Assembly: GCF_004117835.1 (NCBI RefSeq)
Contig: NZ_SDSC01000008.1
Span: forward strand, 16,132-80,131
Source: Macrococcus sp. DPC7161
GTDB lineage: Bacteria > Bacillota > Bacilli > Staphylococcales > Staphylococcaceae
Length of the DNA stretch: 64,000 nucleotides
Direction: 5' to 3'
Numbering within the stretch: the first letter of the stretch is position 1; the number at the start of each line of letters is the position of its first letter. Under the pieces are notes generated by a model. The model saw only the letters and a program-made list of their open reading frames with translations, did not search any database and was not told the origin of the DNA. This document shows, piece by piece, positions 50,861 to 59,975 of this stretch. Position numbers and translations under genes: made by a program.

Positions 50861-53827
50861 ATGAAGGAAGCTACATCAAATATGGTACACATTACTTTAA
50901 ATGGTGTTCCTATGGATGTTCCTACACAAGTAAGCATTTTGGATTATTTACGATTCAAAGGCATTGATGTACCAGCTTTATGTTATCACCCAGATTTAGG
51001 TGCAATTGAAACGTGTGATGCTTGTATCGTTGAAGTTAACGGGGAGTTAGTTCGTTCTTGTAGTACTGAACTAAAAGACGGAGACGTTGTCAGAACAGGT
51101 TCTGAAGAAGCATTTAGAGCACAAATGATTGCGATGGACAGAATTTTAGCGAATCACGAATTATACTGTACAGTTTGTGATTTTAATAATGGTAATTGTA
51201 CTGTCCATAACACAGTTAAAAATTTAAAAATTGATCATCAAGCAACTGCTCAATCACCTAAAGGTGCTGAGAAAAATATTGGTAAGTTCTATCGTTATGA
51301 TCCAGATCAATGTATCCTTTGTGGACGTTGTGTCCAAGCTTGTCAAAACGTACAAGTAAACGAAACATTAATGATTGACTGGGAATTAGAACGTCCTCGC
51401 GTTATTTGGGACGGTAGTCGCACAACAAATATCGACGATTCTTCATGTGTAAACTGTGGTCACTGTTCAACAGTATGTCCATGTAATGCAATGATGGAAG
51501 TGGGTATGGTTGGCGAAGCTGGTTTCTTAACAGGTATGTTAAAGAGCGCATTCCGTCCAGCTGTAGAAGTTACAAAAGCAGTTGAAACAGGTTATACACC
51601 ATTAATGGCGATTTCTGATGTAGAAGCAGAAATGCGTAAAGATAGAATTAAGAAAACAAAAACAGTATGTACATACTGTGGTGTTGGATGTTCATTTGAA
51701 GTATGGACAAAAGACCGTGAAATCTTAAAAGTAGAGCCATCACCAGAAAGTCCAGCTAACCAAATTTCTACATGTGTGAAAGGTAAATTCGGTTGGGATT
51801 TCGTTAACTCTGGCGAACGTTTAACAAAACCTTTAATTCGTGAAGCAGATGGCTTTAGAGAAGCAACTTGGGAAGAAGCGCTTAACTTAATCGCTAGCAA
51901 ATTCAAAGAAATAATTAATAAAGATCCTGAACGTTTAGCGTTTATTACTTCTTCAAAATGTACAAACGAAGAATCATACTTAATGCAAAAATTAGCACGT
52001 CAAGTTGTTGGTACAAACAACGTTGATAACTGTTCACGTTATTGCCAATCACCTGCAACAATGGGTCTATGGAGAACAGTTGGTTACGGTGGTGACTCTG
52101 GTTCAATCACAGACATCGGTTCTGCCGGTTTAATCATCGGTTTAGGTACGAACACTGCAGAAGCACATCCAGTTATTGCAACACGTGTTAAGAGTGCACA
52201 AAAATTACGTGGTTCTAAATTATTAGTAGTCGATATCCGTAAACATGAATTAGCAGAACGTGCAGATATGTTTGTACGCCCTAACCCTGGTAGTGACTTA
52301 GTATGGTTAAACGCTGTAACAAAATACATCATCGATAATAACTGGCAAGATCAAGCATTCATCGATAAACATGTAAACAACTACAATGAACTTGTGAAGA
52401 GCCTTGAAAAATACACAATTGACTATGCAGCTGAACATACTGGTCTTTCAAAAGAAGAAATCATTAAGATTGCTGAAATGATTCATGAAGCAAAATCAAC
52501 AGTCGTAATGTGGGCGATGGGTGTTACTCAACAACGTGGTGGTAGTGATACATCAACAGCGATTTCAAACATGTTATTAGTAACAGGTAACTACATGAAA
52601 CCTGGTGCGGGTTCTTACCCATTACGTGGACACAACAACGTACAAGGTGCATCAGATATGGGTAGTATGCCAACACACTTACCTGGTTACCAAAAAATCA
52701 CTGATAAAGCGGCACTTGAGAAATTCAGTAAAGCTTGGGGCGTAGAAATGAACCCTAAAGTAGGACAAAACAATCACCAAATGGTTGATGCTATGCATGC
52801 TGGTGAATTAGATGTCCTTTACTTAAAAGGTGAAGATATGGGTATCGTTGACTCTAACGTAAACTATGTACGTGAAGGATTTGAAAAATTAAAATTCTTC
52901 GTTGTTCAAGATATCTTCTTCTCTAAAACAGCAGAATATGCAGATGTTATCTTACCTGCATCACCAAGTTTCGAAAAAGAAGGTACATTCTCAAATACTG
53001 AACGTCGTATCCAACGCTTATATCAAGTAATGGAACCGTTAGAAGGTACAAAACCAGACTGGAGAATTATCCAAGAAATCGCACAACATTTAGGTGCTGA
53101 TTGGCATTATAGCCACCCTAGCGAAATCATGGATGAAATTGCATCATTAACACCAATTTATTCAGGTGTAACATATGATCGATTAGAAGGATTCAACAGC
53201 TTACAATGGCCAGTTCATGAAGACGGCACAGATTCACCATTATTATTTACAGATGGCTTCCCATTTGAAGATAAAAAAGCCAACTTCTATCCAGTAGATT
53301 GGACAGAACCAACACAGTACGAAGCACAATATGATATTCATGTGAATAATGGACGTTTATTAGAACACTTCCATGAAGGTAATATGACATATCAAGTTAA
53401 AGGACTTGCAATGGAAACACCAGAAGCATTCTTAGAAATTTCTCAAGAATTAGCTGATGAACGTGGTATTGAAACAGGTAACTTAATCCGTTTACAATCA
53501 CCATACGGTAAAGTCGATGTAAGAGCACTTGTTACTGACCGCGTATTTGGTAAAGAAGTATACTTACCAATGAACGACAATGGTGACGCTGCAATCAACT
53601 TATTATCAAGCTCTATCGCAGATAAAGATACACATACACCAGCATATAAAGAAACAAAAGCCAAATTGATCATCTTAGATAAGAGCAAAAAATCACCGTT
53701 ACCAGAAAATAACTTCCGTTTCGGTAACCGAGTACCACAAATGGGCGTGAATGTTCAAGGTAAATGGAACAGAGAAGATTATGTATTCCCTGGAGATATC
53801 GTAAAATCTAAAAGAGGTGAAAAATAA
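50861..53827 (+). CDS. fdhA: Formate dehydrogenase alpha subunit (FdhA-like, molybdopterin)
   Basis: 988 residues. An N-terminal 2Fe-2S ferredoxin module has Cys 41, 52, 55 and 67. Two 4Fe-4S clusters follow (Cys 151, 154, 157, 161 and 196, 199, 202, 206). The molybdopterin oxidoreductase domain begins with the third cluster motif CTYCGVGC (Cys 270, 273, 277). The metal-ligand position is Cys in DNCSRYCQSPATMG, not selenocysteine. It oxidises formate to CO2. It is the long soluble staphylococcal type. The next gene overlaps its stop codon. Confidence 0.95.
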   Translation: MKEATSNMVHITLNGVPMDVPTQVSILDYLRFKGIDVPALCYHPDLGAIETCDACIVEVNGELVRSCSTELKDGDVVRTGSEEAFRAQMIAMDRILANHELYCTVCDFNNGNCTVHNTVKNLKIDHQATAQSPKGAEKNIGKFYRYDPDQCILCGRCVQACQNVQVNETLMIDWELERPRVIWDGSRTTNIDDSSCVNCGHCSTVCPCNAMMEVGMVGEAGFLTGMLKSAFRPAVEVTKAVETGYTPLMAISDVEAEMRKDRIKKTKTVCTYCGVGCSFEVWTKDREILKVEPSPESPANQISTCVKGKFGWDFVNSGERLTKPLIREADGFREATWEEALNLIASKFKEIINKDPERLAFITSSKCTNEESYLMQKLARQVVGTNNVDNCSRYCQSPATMGLWRTVGYGGDSGSITDIGSAGLIIGLGTNTAEAHPVIATRVKSAQKLRGSKLLVVDIRKHELAERADMFVRPNPGSDLVWLNAVTKYIIDNNWQDQAFIDKHVNNYNELVKSLEKYTIDYAAEHTGLSKEEIIKIAEMIHEAKSTVVMWAMGVTQQRGGSDTSTAISNMLLVTGNYMKPGAGSYPLRGHNNVQGASDMGSMPTHLPGYQKITDKAALEKFSKAWGVEMNPKVGQNNHQMVDAMHAGELDVLYLKGEDMGIVDSNVNYVREGFEKLKFFVVQDIFFSKTAEYADVILPASPSFEKEGTFSNTERRIQRLYQVMEPLEGTKPDWRIIQEIAQHLGADWHYSHPSEIMDEIASLTPIYSGVTYDRLEGFNSLQWPVHEDGTDSPLLFTDGFPFEDKKANFYPVDWTEPTQYEAQYDIHVNNGRLLEHFHEGNMTYQVKGLAMETPEAFLEISQELADERGIETGNLIRLQSPYGKVDVRALVTDRVFGKEVYLPMNDNGDAAINLLSSSIADKDTHTPAYKETKAKLIILDKSKKSPLPENNFRFGNRVPQMGVNVQGKWNREDYVFPGDIVKSKRGEK

Positions 53828-54516
53828 TGGCGCAACCAACAAGAGTAATTAAACCGATGGAAGTTGACCAAGAAGCTGTACGAGCTAAGGAATTGCGTGA
53901 ATTAGAAGATCAACTCATTAAACATAAAGATACGTTAAATAAACTATTCCGCTTATTAGAACAGTTAGATGAGCACGAAGCACTAAATGTTGCCAATGCA
54001 GCATTATCGCAAAGTGACCCAATCTTAACACGTGTCTTAAAAGCGGTAAATGAAACAGAAACAGACCAAGCCATTCGTAACGCATTGTTACTTGTTCAAG
54101 GCTTAGGAAAATTCAATTTCAGTGATATCGAACCAATGATTTTAAAATTCAATAAAGGTTTAAAATTATCAACAGAGTACAATCAAAGTAAACCACTTGG
54201 TTGGTTAGGCTTATTGAATGTATTAACGAATAAAGATTTCGTTGAAGGATCAATCGTATTGACGAAATTCGTTAAAGGATTCGGTACATCATTCGATCAA
54301 TTGAAGAAAGAACAAGGTGTAGTTGACCCTGTTCATACAGATAAAGGTGAAGTAAAAGATGTACATCACGTAGAAACACCAAGTAAAGTTGCGCGTGATG
54401 AAGCAAATCAGCAATACTTCACACAAAAAGAAATCACACAGACAAGCCCAGCATTATTAGGCATCGTAGCAGGTGCAGCAGCATTAGGTGTAGGCGCATT
54501 GTTGATGAGAAAATAG
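53827..54516 (+). CDS. DUF1641 protein, partner of formate dehydrogenase
   Basis: 229 residues. The middle (QLDEHEALNVANAALSQSDP; LLVQGLGKFNFSDI) matches DUF1641, which is found next to FdhA-type genes in Firmicutes and is needed for formate dehydrogenase activity. The start overlaps the fdhA stop (TAATG), so they are coupled. The C-terminus is hydrophobic (LLGIVAGAAALGVGALLMRK), a likely membrane tail. The last 39 bp are repeated downstream. Confidence 0.92.
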   Translation: MAQPTRVIKPMEVDQEAVRAKELRELEDQLIKHKDTLNKLFRLLEQLDEHEALNVANAALSQSDPILTRVLKAVNETETDQAIRNALLLVQGLGKFNFSDIEPMILKFNKGLKLSTEYNQSKPLGWLGLLNVLTNKDFVEGSIVLTKFVKGFGTSFDQLKKEQGVVDPVHTDKGEVKDVHHVETPSKVARDEANQQYFTQKEITQTSPALLGIVAGAAALGVGALLMRK

Positions 54517-54517
54517 T
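54478..54517 (+). repeat. Repeat unit A: 3' end of DUF1641 gene
   Basis: The last 13 codons (AALGVGALLMRK and stop) reappear at 56108-56146 (AALGVDALLIRN and stop). The final 16 bp reappear exactly at 54732-54747. Confidence 0.75.
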
Positions 54518-54530
54518 CAGTAAATAATAA

Positions 54531-54566
54531 TAACCCTCAAATCGATTACAATCGATTTGAGGGTTA
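54531..54566 (+). terminator. Hairpin terminator of the fdh operon
   Basis: TAACCCTCAAATCGATT pairs perfectly with its complement. T run is poor. Confidence 0.65.
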
Positions 54567-54588
54567 TATGTTTCTATATCAAGATTTA

Positions 54589-54730
54589 CAAGGCTGTTTG
54601 TAGTAATTGCTTATAATAATCAATAAATTGAATATAAGATTTAACACTCACATATTCATTTGTTTGAAAAACTAGATTACCTTCACTTGTAAGTTCATTA
54701 CAAAGCGATGAACCGGTGTAGCGATAAAAT
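54589..54730 (-). pseudogene. C-terminal remnant of an unknown gene
   Basis: The minus strand reads YRYTGSSLCNELTSEGNLVF, then QTNEYVSVKSYIQFIDYYKQ and LLQTAL with stop. It has no start codon. It looks like a natural protein end (globular, balanced), but was not recognised. It lies between two copies of the DUF1641 end. Confidence 0.45.
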
Positions 54731-54731
54731 A

Positions 54732-54747
54732 TTGATGAGAAAATAGT
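54732..54747 (+). repeat. Repeat unit B: 16-bp copy of the DUF1641 gene end
   Basis: TTGATGAGAAAATAGT is identical to 54502-54517. Confidence 0.7.
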
Positions 54748-54769
54748 ACGTAACAGCCTACGATTGAAA

Positions 54770-55942
54770 CTACATAGTTTTAAGAATCACCTTACGCATC
54801 AAATAAATACAAACTAAATAAATAATGCCTGATGTAAAGTAAACATATTGAATCGGAACAAGTTCCGCATATAGTCCAATAAATAAAACTGATAATAAAT
54901 AACCAAACTCAATAATTGTAGATTTAAACGCACTTATGATTGTAATCTGTTCTTCAGGAATAGTTGATATAATCAAGCTTTCTTGTAATATATCTTTACT
55001 TTGAAAGACAATCCCCATCACTAAAATTAATATCACAGAAATAATAGGATTTATATTAAAACTATATAATACAACACTTATAATATATATACACATGCAT
55101 ACCAAAATAACCATTTTGCTTTGTCCAATTTTCTGATATTTATAAATCAGCATTGCCCCTAAAAGTGTACCGCAAAAATAAGAAGCATTCATATACCCCC
55201 ACCAACGTTCATCCACATTTAAATATTCTGTAATAAACGCAAGTTGAATTGCACCTATCCATATCGTTGAAATTAATGCTTCAATAAATTCAATTATAGT
55301 TAATTCTTTTAATAAAGGTATGTTAAACAGTATACGATATCCTTCTACAATACTTTTCTTATTTTTATGTGCTTTCTTAATAACGTGGTGTTTATCATTA
55401 TGAATCCACAGCAAATTAATTACACCAATAAAATAAATACATAAACCTACAAACATTGCTATAAAAATATTCGTTTCTGCAAGAAGCCAACCAGCTATGA
55501 TATAACCACTAAACATAATTGCTTGATCAAATGTTGATATACCTGCAACAGCTTTAGAAACTAAATCCTTATTTAGCGATAACTTAATTAATGTATTTTT
55601 TAAAGGATAAAACATACCATTCAAAAATGAAATGAGCGTTGTAATGATAAATAAAAAAGGAATAAATTTAATAAACATAATAAAAAACAACATAAATAAA
55701 AAAAATATTTGAACACTTGTATTAATAATCAACACACTCTTAATGCTCCATCGCATTGTCATATCCTGTATAAAAAATTTGCTAATTATCTTTGAAACTA
55801 AATTAAGAAAAGTGATAAGACTTGCATAAAATGTGGAGCCAGTATTGTTGTACACAAAGAATGTTACTGTAACATTATAAAAAATAAATCCTGCACTATA
55901 ACATAATTGTGCAATTAAAATATTATAATATATACGTGGCAT
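54770..55942 (-). CDS. MFS transporter
   Basis: 390 residues with about twelve membrane segments. The N-terminus (IYYNILIAQLCYSAGFIFYN) and KSVLIINTSVQIF look like drug or peptide efflux MFS proteins of the macrolide-type group. GGAGG precedes the ATG at 55942. Very AT-rich and isolated between duplicated DUF1641 ends, which suggests transfer. Substrate unknown. Confidence 0.85.
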   Translation of the reverse strand: MPRIYYNILIAQLCYSAGFIFYNVTVTFFVYNNTGSTFYASLITFLNLVSKIISKFFIQDMTMRWSIKSVLIINTSVQIFFLFMLFFIMFIKFIPFLFIITTLISFLNGMFYPLKNTLIKLSLNKDLVSKAVAGISTFDQAIMFSGYIIAGWLLAETNIFIAMFVGLCIYFIGVINLLWIHNDKHHVIKKAHKNKKSIVEGYRILFNIPLLKELTIIEFIEALISTIWIGAIQLAFITEYLNVDERWWGYMNASYFCGTLLGAMLIYKYQKIGQSKMVILVCMCIYIISVVLYSFNINPIISVILILVMGIVFQSKDILQESLIISTIPEEQITIISAFKSTIIEFGYLLSVLFIGLYAELVPIQYVYFTSGIIYLVCIYLMRKVILKTM

Positions 55943-55952
55943 CGCATCCTCC

Positions 55953-56002
55953 AAAATTCTTAATATAATATCGTTACCAATAATTATATTATTTAGAATT
56001 TT
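55953..56002 (-). promoter_or_regulatory. Inverted repeat over the MFS gene leader
   Basis: AAAATTCTTAATATAAT is complementary, with a 3-bp gap, to ATTATATTATTTAGAATTTT. It spans the promoter or leader region and could be an operator or an attenuator hairpin. 56003-56107 shows nothing else. Confidence 0.4.
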
Positions 56003-56107
56003 TCTACAAATTAATATAGGTCAATTGGAGGATTTTTAACATCCAGAATTATATGTGCATTATTCTGTTCTCAAATGACTAATATATTAAATTAATCATA
56101 CCTCGTT

Positions 56108-56146
56108 GCAGCATTAGGTGTAGATGCATTATTGATAAGAAACTAA
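56108..56146 (+). repeat. Repeat unit C: diverged copy of the DUF1641 gene end
   Basis: Thirteen codons reading AALGVDALLIRN and stop, close to the true end AALGVGALLMRK. The DNA differs by about seven bases. It is a remnant, not a gene. Confidence 0.75.
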
Positions 56147-56185
56147 AATTTCAAGGGGTTTCTTAATATTAATTTATAATCCTAT

Positions 56186-56575
56186 TTATTCTTCCTCGCA
56201 GAAAACAATTTCTAATTTTATTCTATCAGGATCTTCAAAATATAATGCATAATGGCTTTCTCCACCTGCATAAGGATATTTTTCATCATATAAGAGATTT
56301 ACATTCTCTTCCATCAGAATATCTCTTATTTCGTCTATTTTTCTTTTACTACTACATTTAAATGCTAAATGATTCAGACCAATATTACAACGATTATATC
56401 CGTTATCAATATACTTATCTCTAACCTGAACAAATACAATATAGAATCCATTCTTCTTATAAGAAAAACCTAATTCCCAATTTTGATAAAGTTCATAGTT
56501 TAATACTTCTAATAATTTAGAATAAAATGCTCTAGTTACCTCTAAATTTTTAACATAAATTTCAATGTGATGCAT
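56186..56575 (-). CDS. VOC family protein (fosfomycin-resistance-like)
   Basis: 129 residues. HHIEIYVKNLEVTRAFYSKL at the start and ALYFEDPDRIKLEIVFCEEE at the end place metal-ligand-like His and Glu where FosA/FosB-type VOC proteins have them. The middle NRCNIGLNHLAFKC holds another His. The substrate is unknown. Overlaps the DUF1641-bounded region only at its right side. Confidence 0.85.
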   Translation of the reverse strand: MHHIEIYVKNLEVTRAFYSKLLEVLNYELYQNWELGFSYKKNGFYIVFVQVRDKYIDNGYNRCNIGLNHLAFKCSSKRKIDEIRDILMEENVNLLYDEKYPYAGGESHYALYFEDPDRIKLEIVFCEEE

Positions 56576-56645
56576 TTTTCATCTCCTCTCATATACATTT
56601 ATAAAACTAAAGTCGATATTGTTTTTATAGAAAAACTACTACTTT

Positions 56646-56680
56646 AGAGTCTGGAACATATCATAAATGTTCCAGACTCT
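56646..56680 (-). terminator. Hairpin after the Doc-type toxin gene
   Basis: AGAGTCTGGAACAT pairs perfectly with ATGTTCCAGACTCT. Confidence 0.75.
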
Positions 56681-56683
56681 ATT

Positions 56684-57070
56684 TTAATTTTCTATAAATC
56701 GTGCAATCCATTTAGCAATCTCTTTTTCCTCTAATTTGTCTGTTGCTATTTTGACAGTGAATTCAACAGCCTCCATTTGATCAACAACGAGTCTTTTTCC
56801 ATTTTTCCTTAAAAAAACATTCAATGCCATGAAAGCCGTTCTTTTATTTCCATTATAAAAAATATGTTTCATCACAATATTTCTATACAAATTAGCAGCT
56901 TTTAATTCCAAAGTAGGATACAATTCCATACCAAATACATCTTGTTTCTGGGATTCTACTGTCATGTGTAAAGCAGTTGGTTCTTTTACACCAATTTGTT
57001 CTTTTGGCGAATACTTTTTTATCAAAAACGTGTTCAAAATAATAATGTCTTTTTCCGTTAAATATTCCAT
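56684..57070 (-). CDS. Fic/Doc-family toxin
   Basis: 128 residues. The Fic motif HIFYNGNKRTAF holds the catalytic His and phosphate-binding residues, so a Doc-type kinase or AMP-transferase fold. Doc phosphorylates EF-Tu. Start overlaps the antitoxin stop (TAATG). Length is typical of death-on-curing proteins. Confidence 0.9.
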   Translation of the reverse strand: MEYLTEKDIIILNTFLIKKYSPKEQIGVKEPTALHMTVESQKQDVFGMELYPTLELKAANLYRNIVMKHIFYNGNKRTAFMALNVFLRKNGKRLVVDQMEAVEFTVKIATDKLEEKEIAKWIARFIEN

Positions 57071-57342
57071 TAACGATCAACCAACTTTTCAAATGTAGTA
57101 TGATATTCATTTGAGATTTCATTAGCAAGTTCTAAAATATCCATATCAGTATATGGCTTCTTCACTAACTCCACACGATCTTCATTCACATCAAACATTA
57201 ATACATCTCCTGTTGTCACATTAAAATGATTCAATACTTCTTTTGGAACTGTAATTACAACTGAGTTTCCTGATTTCCATAACTTTTGTTCTTTAATAAA
57301 GCTGTGTCCATCTTTCGTTGGTTCATATTCAAATTTTGACAT
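57070..57342 (-). CDS. AbrB/MazE-type antitoxin
   Basis: 90 residues. A SpoVT/AbrB swapped-hairpin domain (KLWKSGNSVVITVPKEVLNH; TGDVLMFDVNEDRVELVKKP) is followed by a short C-terminal tail that likely masks the toxin (ILELANEISNEYHTTFEKLV). AGGAGGTG precedes the ATG at 57342. The usual Doc partner is Phd; an AbrB-type partner is also known in Firmicutes. Confidence 0.88.
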   Translation of the reverse strand: MSKFEYEPTKDGHSFIKEQKLWKSGNSVVITVPKEVLNHFNVTTGDVLMFDVNEDRVELVKKPYTDMDILELANEISNEYHTTFEKLVDR

Positions 57343-57386
57343 TATCACACCTCCTAACATAGTTACATTATACACCGAAATACATC

Positions 57387-57402
57387 TTATGTACGTACAT
57401 AA
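57387..57402. promoter_or_regulatory. Toxin-antitoxin operator palindrome
   Basis: TTATGTACGTACATAA is a perfect 16-bp palindrome, 45 bp before the antitoxin start. Confidence 0.6.
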
Positions 57403-57452
57403 TACATCGTTACAAAATACAAAAATACGACACCATACGATGTCGCATTACG

Positions 57453-57710
57453 CTACTTCCTTTTGAAACGTGCTTCAATTTTATACCATAAAACAAAAAG
57501 TATCATCCAAACAAAATAACTTTGAGTGAAGGTTACGAAATACCAAAATAAAGGCAACCTTTTTAACGTATCATTCGTAAAAAACAAATATACAATAATT
57601 ACTAAACCAGGGTAGTATATAAAATGTTTTATCGTTATTTTCTCTTTATTATTCAAGAAAAAAACTCCTATCACTAGAAGTTTGACTAGTTTAACTAAAT
57701 CGCTTACCAA
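57453..57710 (-). CDS. Small membrane protein, unknown
   Basis: 85 residues starting with TTG at 57710, inside the end of the upstream gene. Two or three membrane segments (LLVIGVFFL; LVIIVYLFF; FVTFTQSYFVWMILFVLWY). No family recognised. The start is uncertain. Confidence 0.5.
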   Translation of the reverse strand: MVSDLVKLVKLLVIGVFFLNNKEKITIKHFIYYPGLVIIVYLFFTNDTLKRLPLFWYFVTFTQSYFVWMILFVLWYKIEARFKRK

Positions 57711-58050
57711 GTTTACATATCAACCATGCAACTGCATATTGAAAAATGTAAAACAGTACTGAAAAAAGAACTAATGTACCGATTGGCCCAAACGGCTTAA
57801 AATAGAAGCCCACTTCGCTCTCTGGAAGTAATACCATTACTAATATTAAAGAAACAACAAATGAAACAACATTCCCTAACAATATCCACTTTGGAGCACC
57901 GTACCACATAAAATGCGTTGCTAACGCCAATGCGAAGACCATTAATAATAAACCTATCAAAAACTTCCCATGCCAATCTGCAAACATTTCTATGAATACA
58001 AATGGAATCAAATAAAGCATAAACACAAACTTATCAATCGTACGTTTCAT
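57691..58050 (-). CDS. Membrane protein, unknown
   Basis: 119 residues with about four membrane segments (FVFMLYLIPFVFIEMFADW; LLLMVFALALATHFMW). TAGGAGG precedes the ATG at 58050. It overlaps the next small gene by 20 bp, so they are a translationally coupled pair. No family recognised. Confidence 0.6.
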   Translation of the reverse strand: MKRTIDKFVFMLYLIPFVFIEMFADWHGKFLIGLLLMVFALALATHFMWYGAPKWILLGNVVSFVVSLILVMVLLPESEVGFYFKPFGPIGTLVLFSVLFYIFQYAVAWLICKLGKRFS

Positions 58051-58163
58051 AAACGGCCTCCTAAAGATATTTGTAACCATCGTAACATACATATTCAAAA
58101 ATGAACCTTAATCTCACCTTAAAATGACTTTTCTAAAAAATAAAAACTATGTGCAATTTATAC

Positions 58164-58715
58164 TCATAGTTTCTTCACATATCCTCTGCATTCATATATT
58201 CTATCAACATTCTTTTTATCAAATTCATCAATACTTATTGCATGCCCATACATAAATATTGGTTTTATATCAGAGTAATCTGGTTTTACACCATTTGAAA
58301 TAAAAACGTGATAGTATTTGTTAAATTGTTCGAATCCATTTTTATGATAGAATTGATTACTACCTTTATCTTCACGCGTCCAAACTTCTAAATATTCGAC
58401 ATGTAATAATCTTAATTTTTCTTCTACTGCATTTAAAAGCTGTTTTCCGATACCCCTCTTTTGGTAATCCGGATGAATTGCAATCGTTTCTAACATCGCA
58501 CCTTTTAAATCTCTATTATAACTACAATAAGGCTCACTGATTTCAACATCGATTAAACCTACAACCATATTGCCATCTAAACAGATCAGTTCGATTCCAT
58601 TTACAGCTGGTTTATTTTGAATAACATCATCATAATACTGAGTATAAAGAAAAGACAACGTTCTACACCTTACCCATGAATCTTCATACAGCTTTGTATA
58701 TTCAACAATTTTCAT
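58164..58715 (-). CDS. GNAT acetyltransferase
   Basis: 183 residues. The acetyl-CoA motif HPDYQKRGIGKQLLNAVEEK is clear, with LEVWTREDKGSNQFYHKNGF as motif B. The C-terminal part is longer than most. TAGGAG precedes the ATG at 58715, 22 bp after the HAD gene stop. Confidence 0.88.
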   Translation of the reverse strand: MKIVEYTKLYEDSWVRCRTLSFLYTQYYDDVIQNKPAVNGIELICLDGNMVVGLIDVEISEPYCSYNRDLKGAMLETIAIHPDYQKRGIGKQLLNAVEEKLRLLHVEYLEVWTREDKGSNQFYHKNGFEQFNKYYHVFISNGVKPDYSDIKPIFMYGHAISIDEFDKKNVDRIYECRGYVKKL

Positions 58716-58737
58716 ATTTACTCCTAATTGGTTACTT

Positions 58738-59394
58738 TTAATATTCATTTATAAAATTTTTAATCTCCAATAAAGTGCTTATTCTATTTTCGAAATCTAA
58801 ATGTTTTTGATATTGATCAAATAATATTCCTTTCATTCCAACTTTCATTGATCCGATTACATCATTGTGTAAATGATCTCCAACAAAAAGTGAGTTGGAA
58901 GGGCTAACATTTAATTGATTTAGTGCTGTATAGAAGATATTAGCATCTGGTTTTTTTATACCAATTTCTTCTGAAACTAATATGCTCCGAAAATACTTTT
59001 CTATCCCTAATGCTTTAATATTATTTTTCTGAAAATCAGTTCTTCCATTAGTTATAATACCTAATTTAATCCCTTTGCTCGATATTTCATCTAATGTTTC
59101 AATAAGATGGTCCATTGGAACTACAGATTTATGGAAATTTAGTATATAGTCCTCTAACAATAGCATCTTACTCAAATTTATTAGTCTAAACTCCTTAATT
59201 AGTGACTCATAAACCTCATCTTTCCAAGTATAACCATTGTCATCTAGCTCAATGAATCGATTTTTATATTTTTGGAAATCAATATTAAATTTTGGTTCAA
59301 TTAATATTTTGTACTGACTTTCAATGAAACTTTCCAAAGATTTTCGCCTATTCAGCAAAGTTTCATCTAAATCAAATAATATTGCATCAATCAT
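58738..59394 (-). CDS. HAD-family hydrolase (YjjG-like)
   Basis: 218 residues. Motif I is ILFDLDETLLNRRKS, motif II LGIITNGRTD, and motif IV LFVGDHLHNDVIGS. The layout is that of pyrimidine 5'-nucleotidase YjjG-like HAD enzymes. Co-transcribed with the GNAT gene. The natural substrate is not shown. Confidence 0.9.
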   Translation of the reverse strand: MIDAILFDLDETLLNRRKSLESFIESQYKILIEPKFNIDFQKYKNRFIELDDNGYTWKDEVYESLIKEFRLINLSKMLLLEDYILNFHKSVVPMDHLIETLDEISSKGIKLGIITNGRTDFQKNNIKALGIEKYFRSILVSEEIGIKKPDANIFYTALNQLNVSPSNSLFVGDHLHNDVIGSMKVGMKGILFDQYQKHLDFENRISTLLEIKNFINEY

Positions 59395-59455
59395 AAAATA
59401 ATCCCCTTATAAAATCACAATTCCCATATTATTATCTCTTTCTACAGAAGTTAAT

Positions 59456-59908
59456 TTATATCTCAATAATATATTCCATAAGGGGTAATTTACGATTTTC
59501 GAATACAGTCGATTCTATTTCCCCTATTATAGATGCACCCATTTTTAAATAAAATTTAGTTGCATAAGGTTCACTATCCAGTCTAAATTTATCAATTTTT
59601 TCTTCTTTTAATTGCTTAATTAAATCATTCCACAGTGTATTTCCAATTCCTTTTCCAATATAATCTGGATGAATAAACAAGGCATCTAGCTTGTTAGTAC
59701 TTAATGTAAATCCATAAAAACCGATAATAATCCCTTCAATATTTTCAACACACCTTACAATGTTTTTTTGAATATAACTTGGTGTGACAGTCAAATCTTG
59801 AATGCATTTTTCAATAAACTCTTCAGAATAGTTCCAGTAAGATTTTGATTTTATAGCTATACTTGTTAATTTATTTGCATCATTACCAACACAGTTTCTT
59901 ATTTTCAT
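59456..59908 (-). CDS. GNAT acetyltransferase
   Basis: 150 residues. HPDYIGKGIGNTLWNDLIKQ is the acetyl-CoA loop and KFYLKMGASIIGEIES motif B. AGGAG precedes the ATG at 59908; the upstream in-frame part lacks a ribosome-binding site. Acceptor unknown. Confidence 0.86.
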   Translation of the reverse strand: MKIRNCVGNDANKLTSIAIKSKSYWNYSEEFIEKCIQDLTVTPSYIQKNIVRCVENIEGIIIGFYGFTLSTNKLDALFIHPDYIGKGIGNTLWNDLIKQLKEEKIDKFRLDSEPYATKFYLKMGASIIGEIESTVFENRKLPLMEYIIEI

Positions 59909-59975
59909 AACCAGACTCCTAAATTTAATTAGAATCACATAGCACATATTTTATAAAAATGTTCTAAACCTACAC

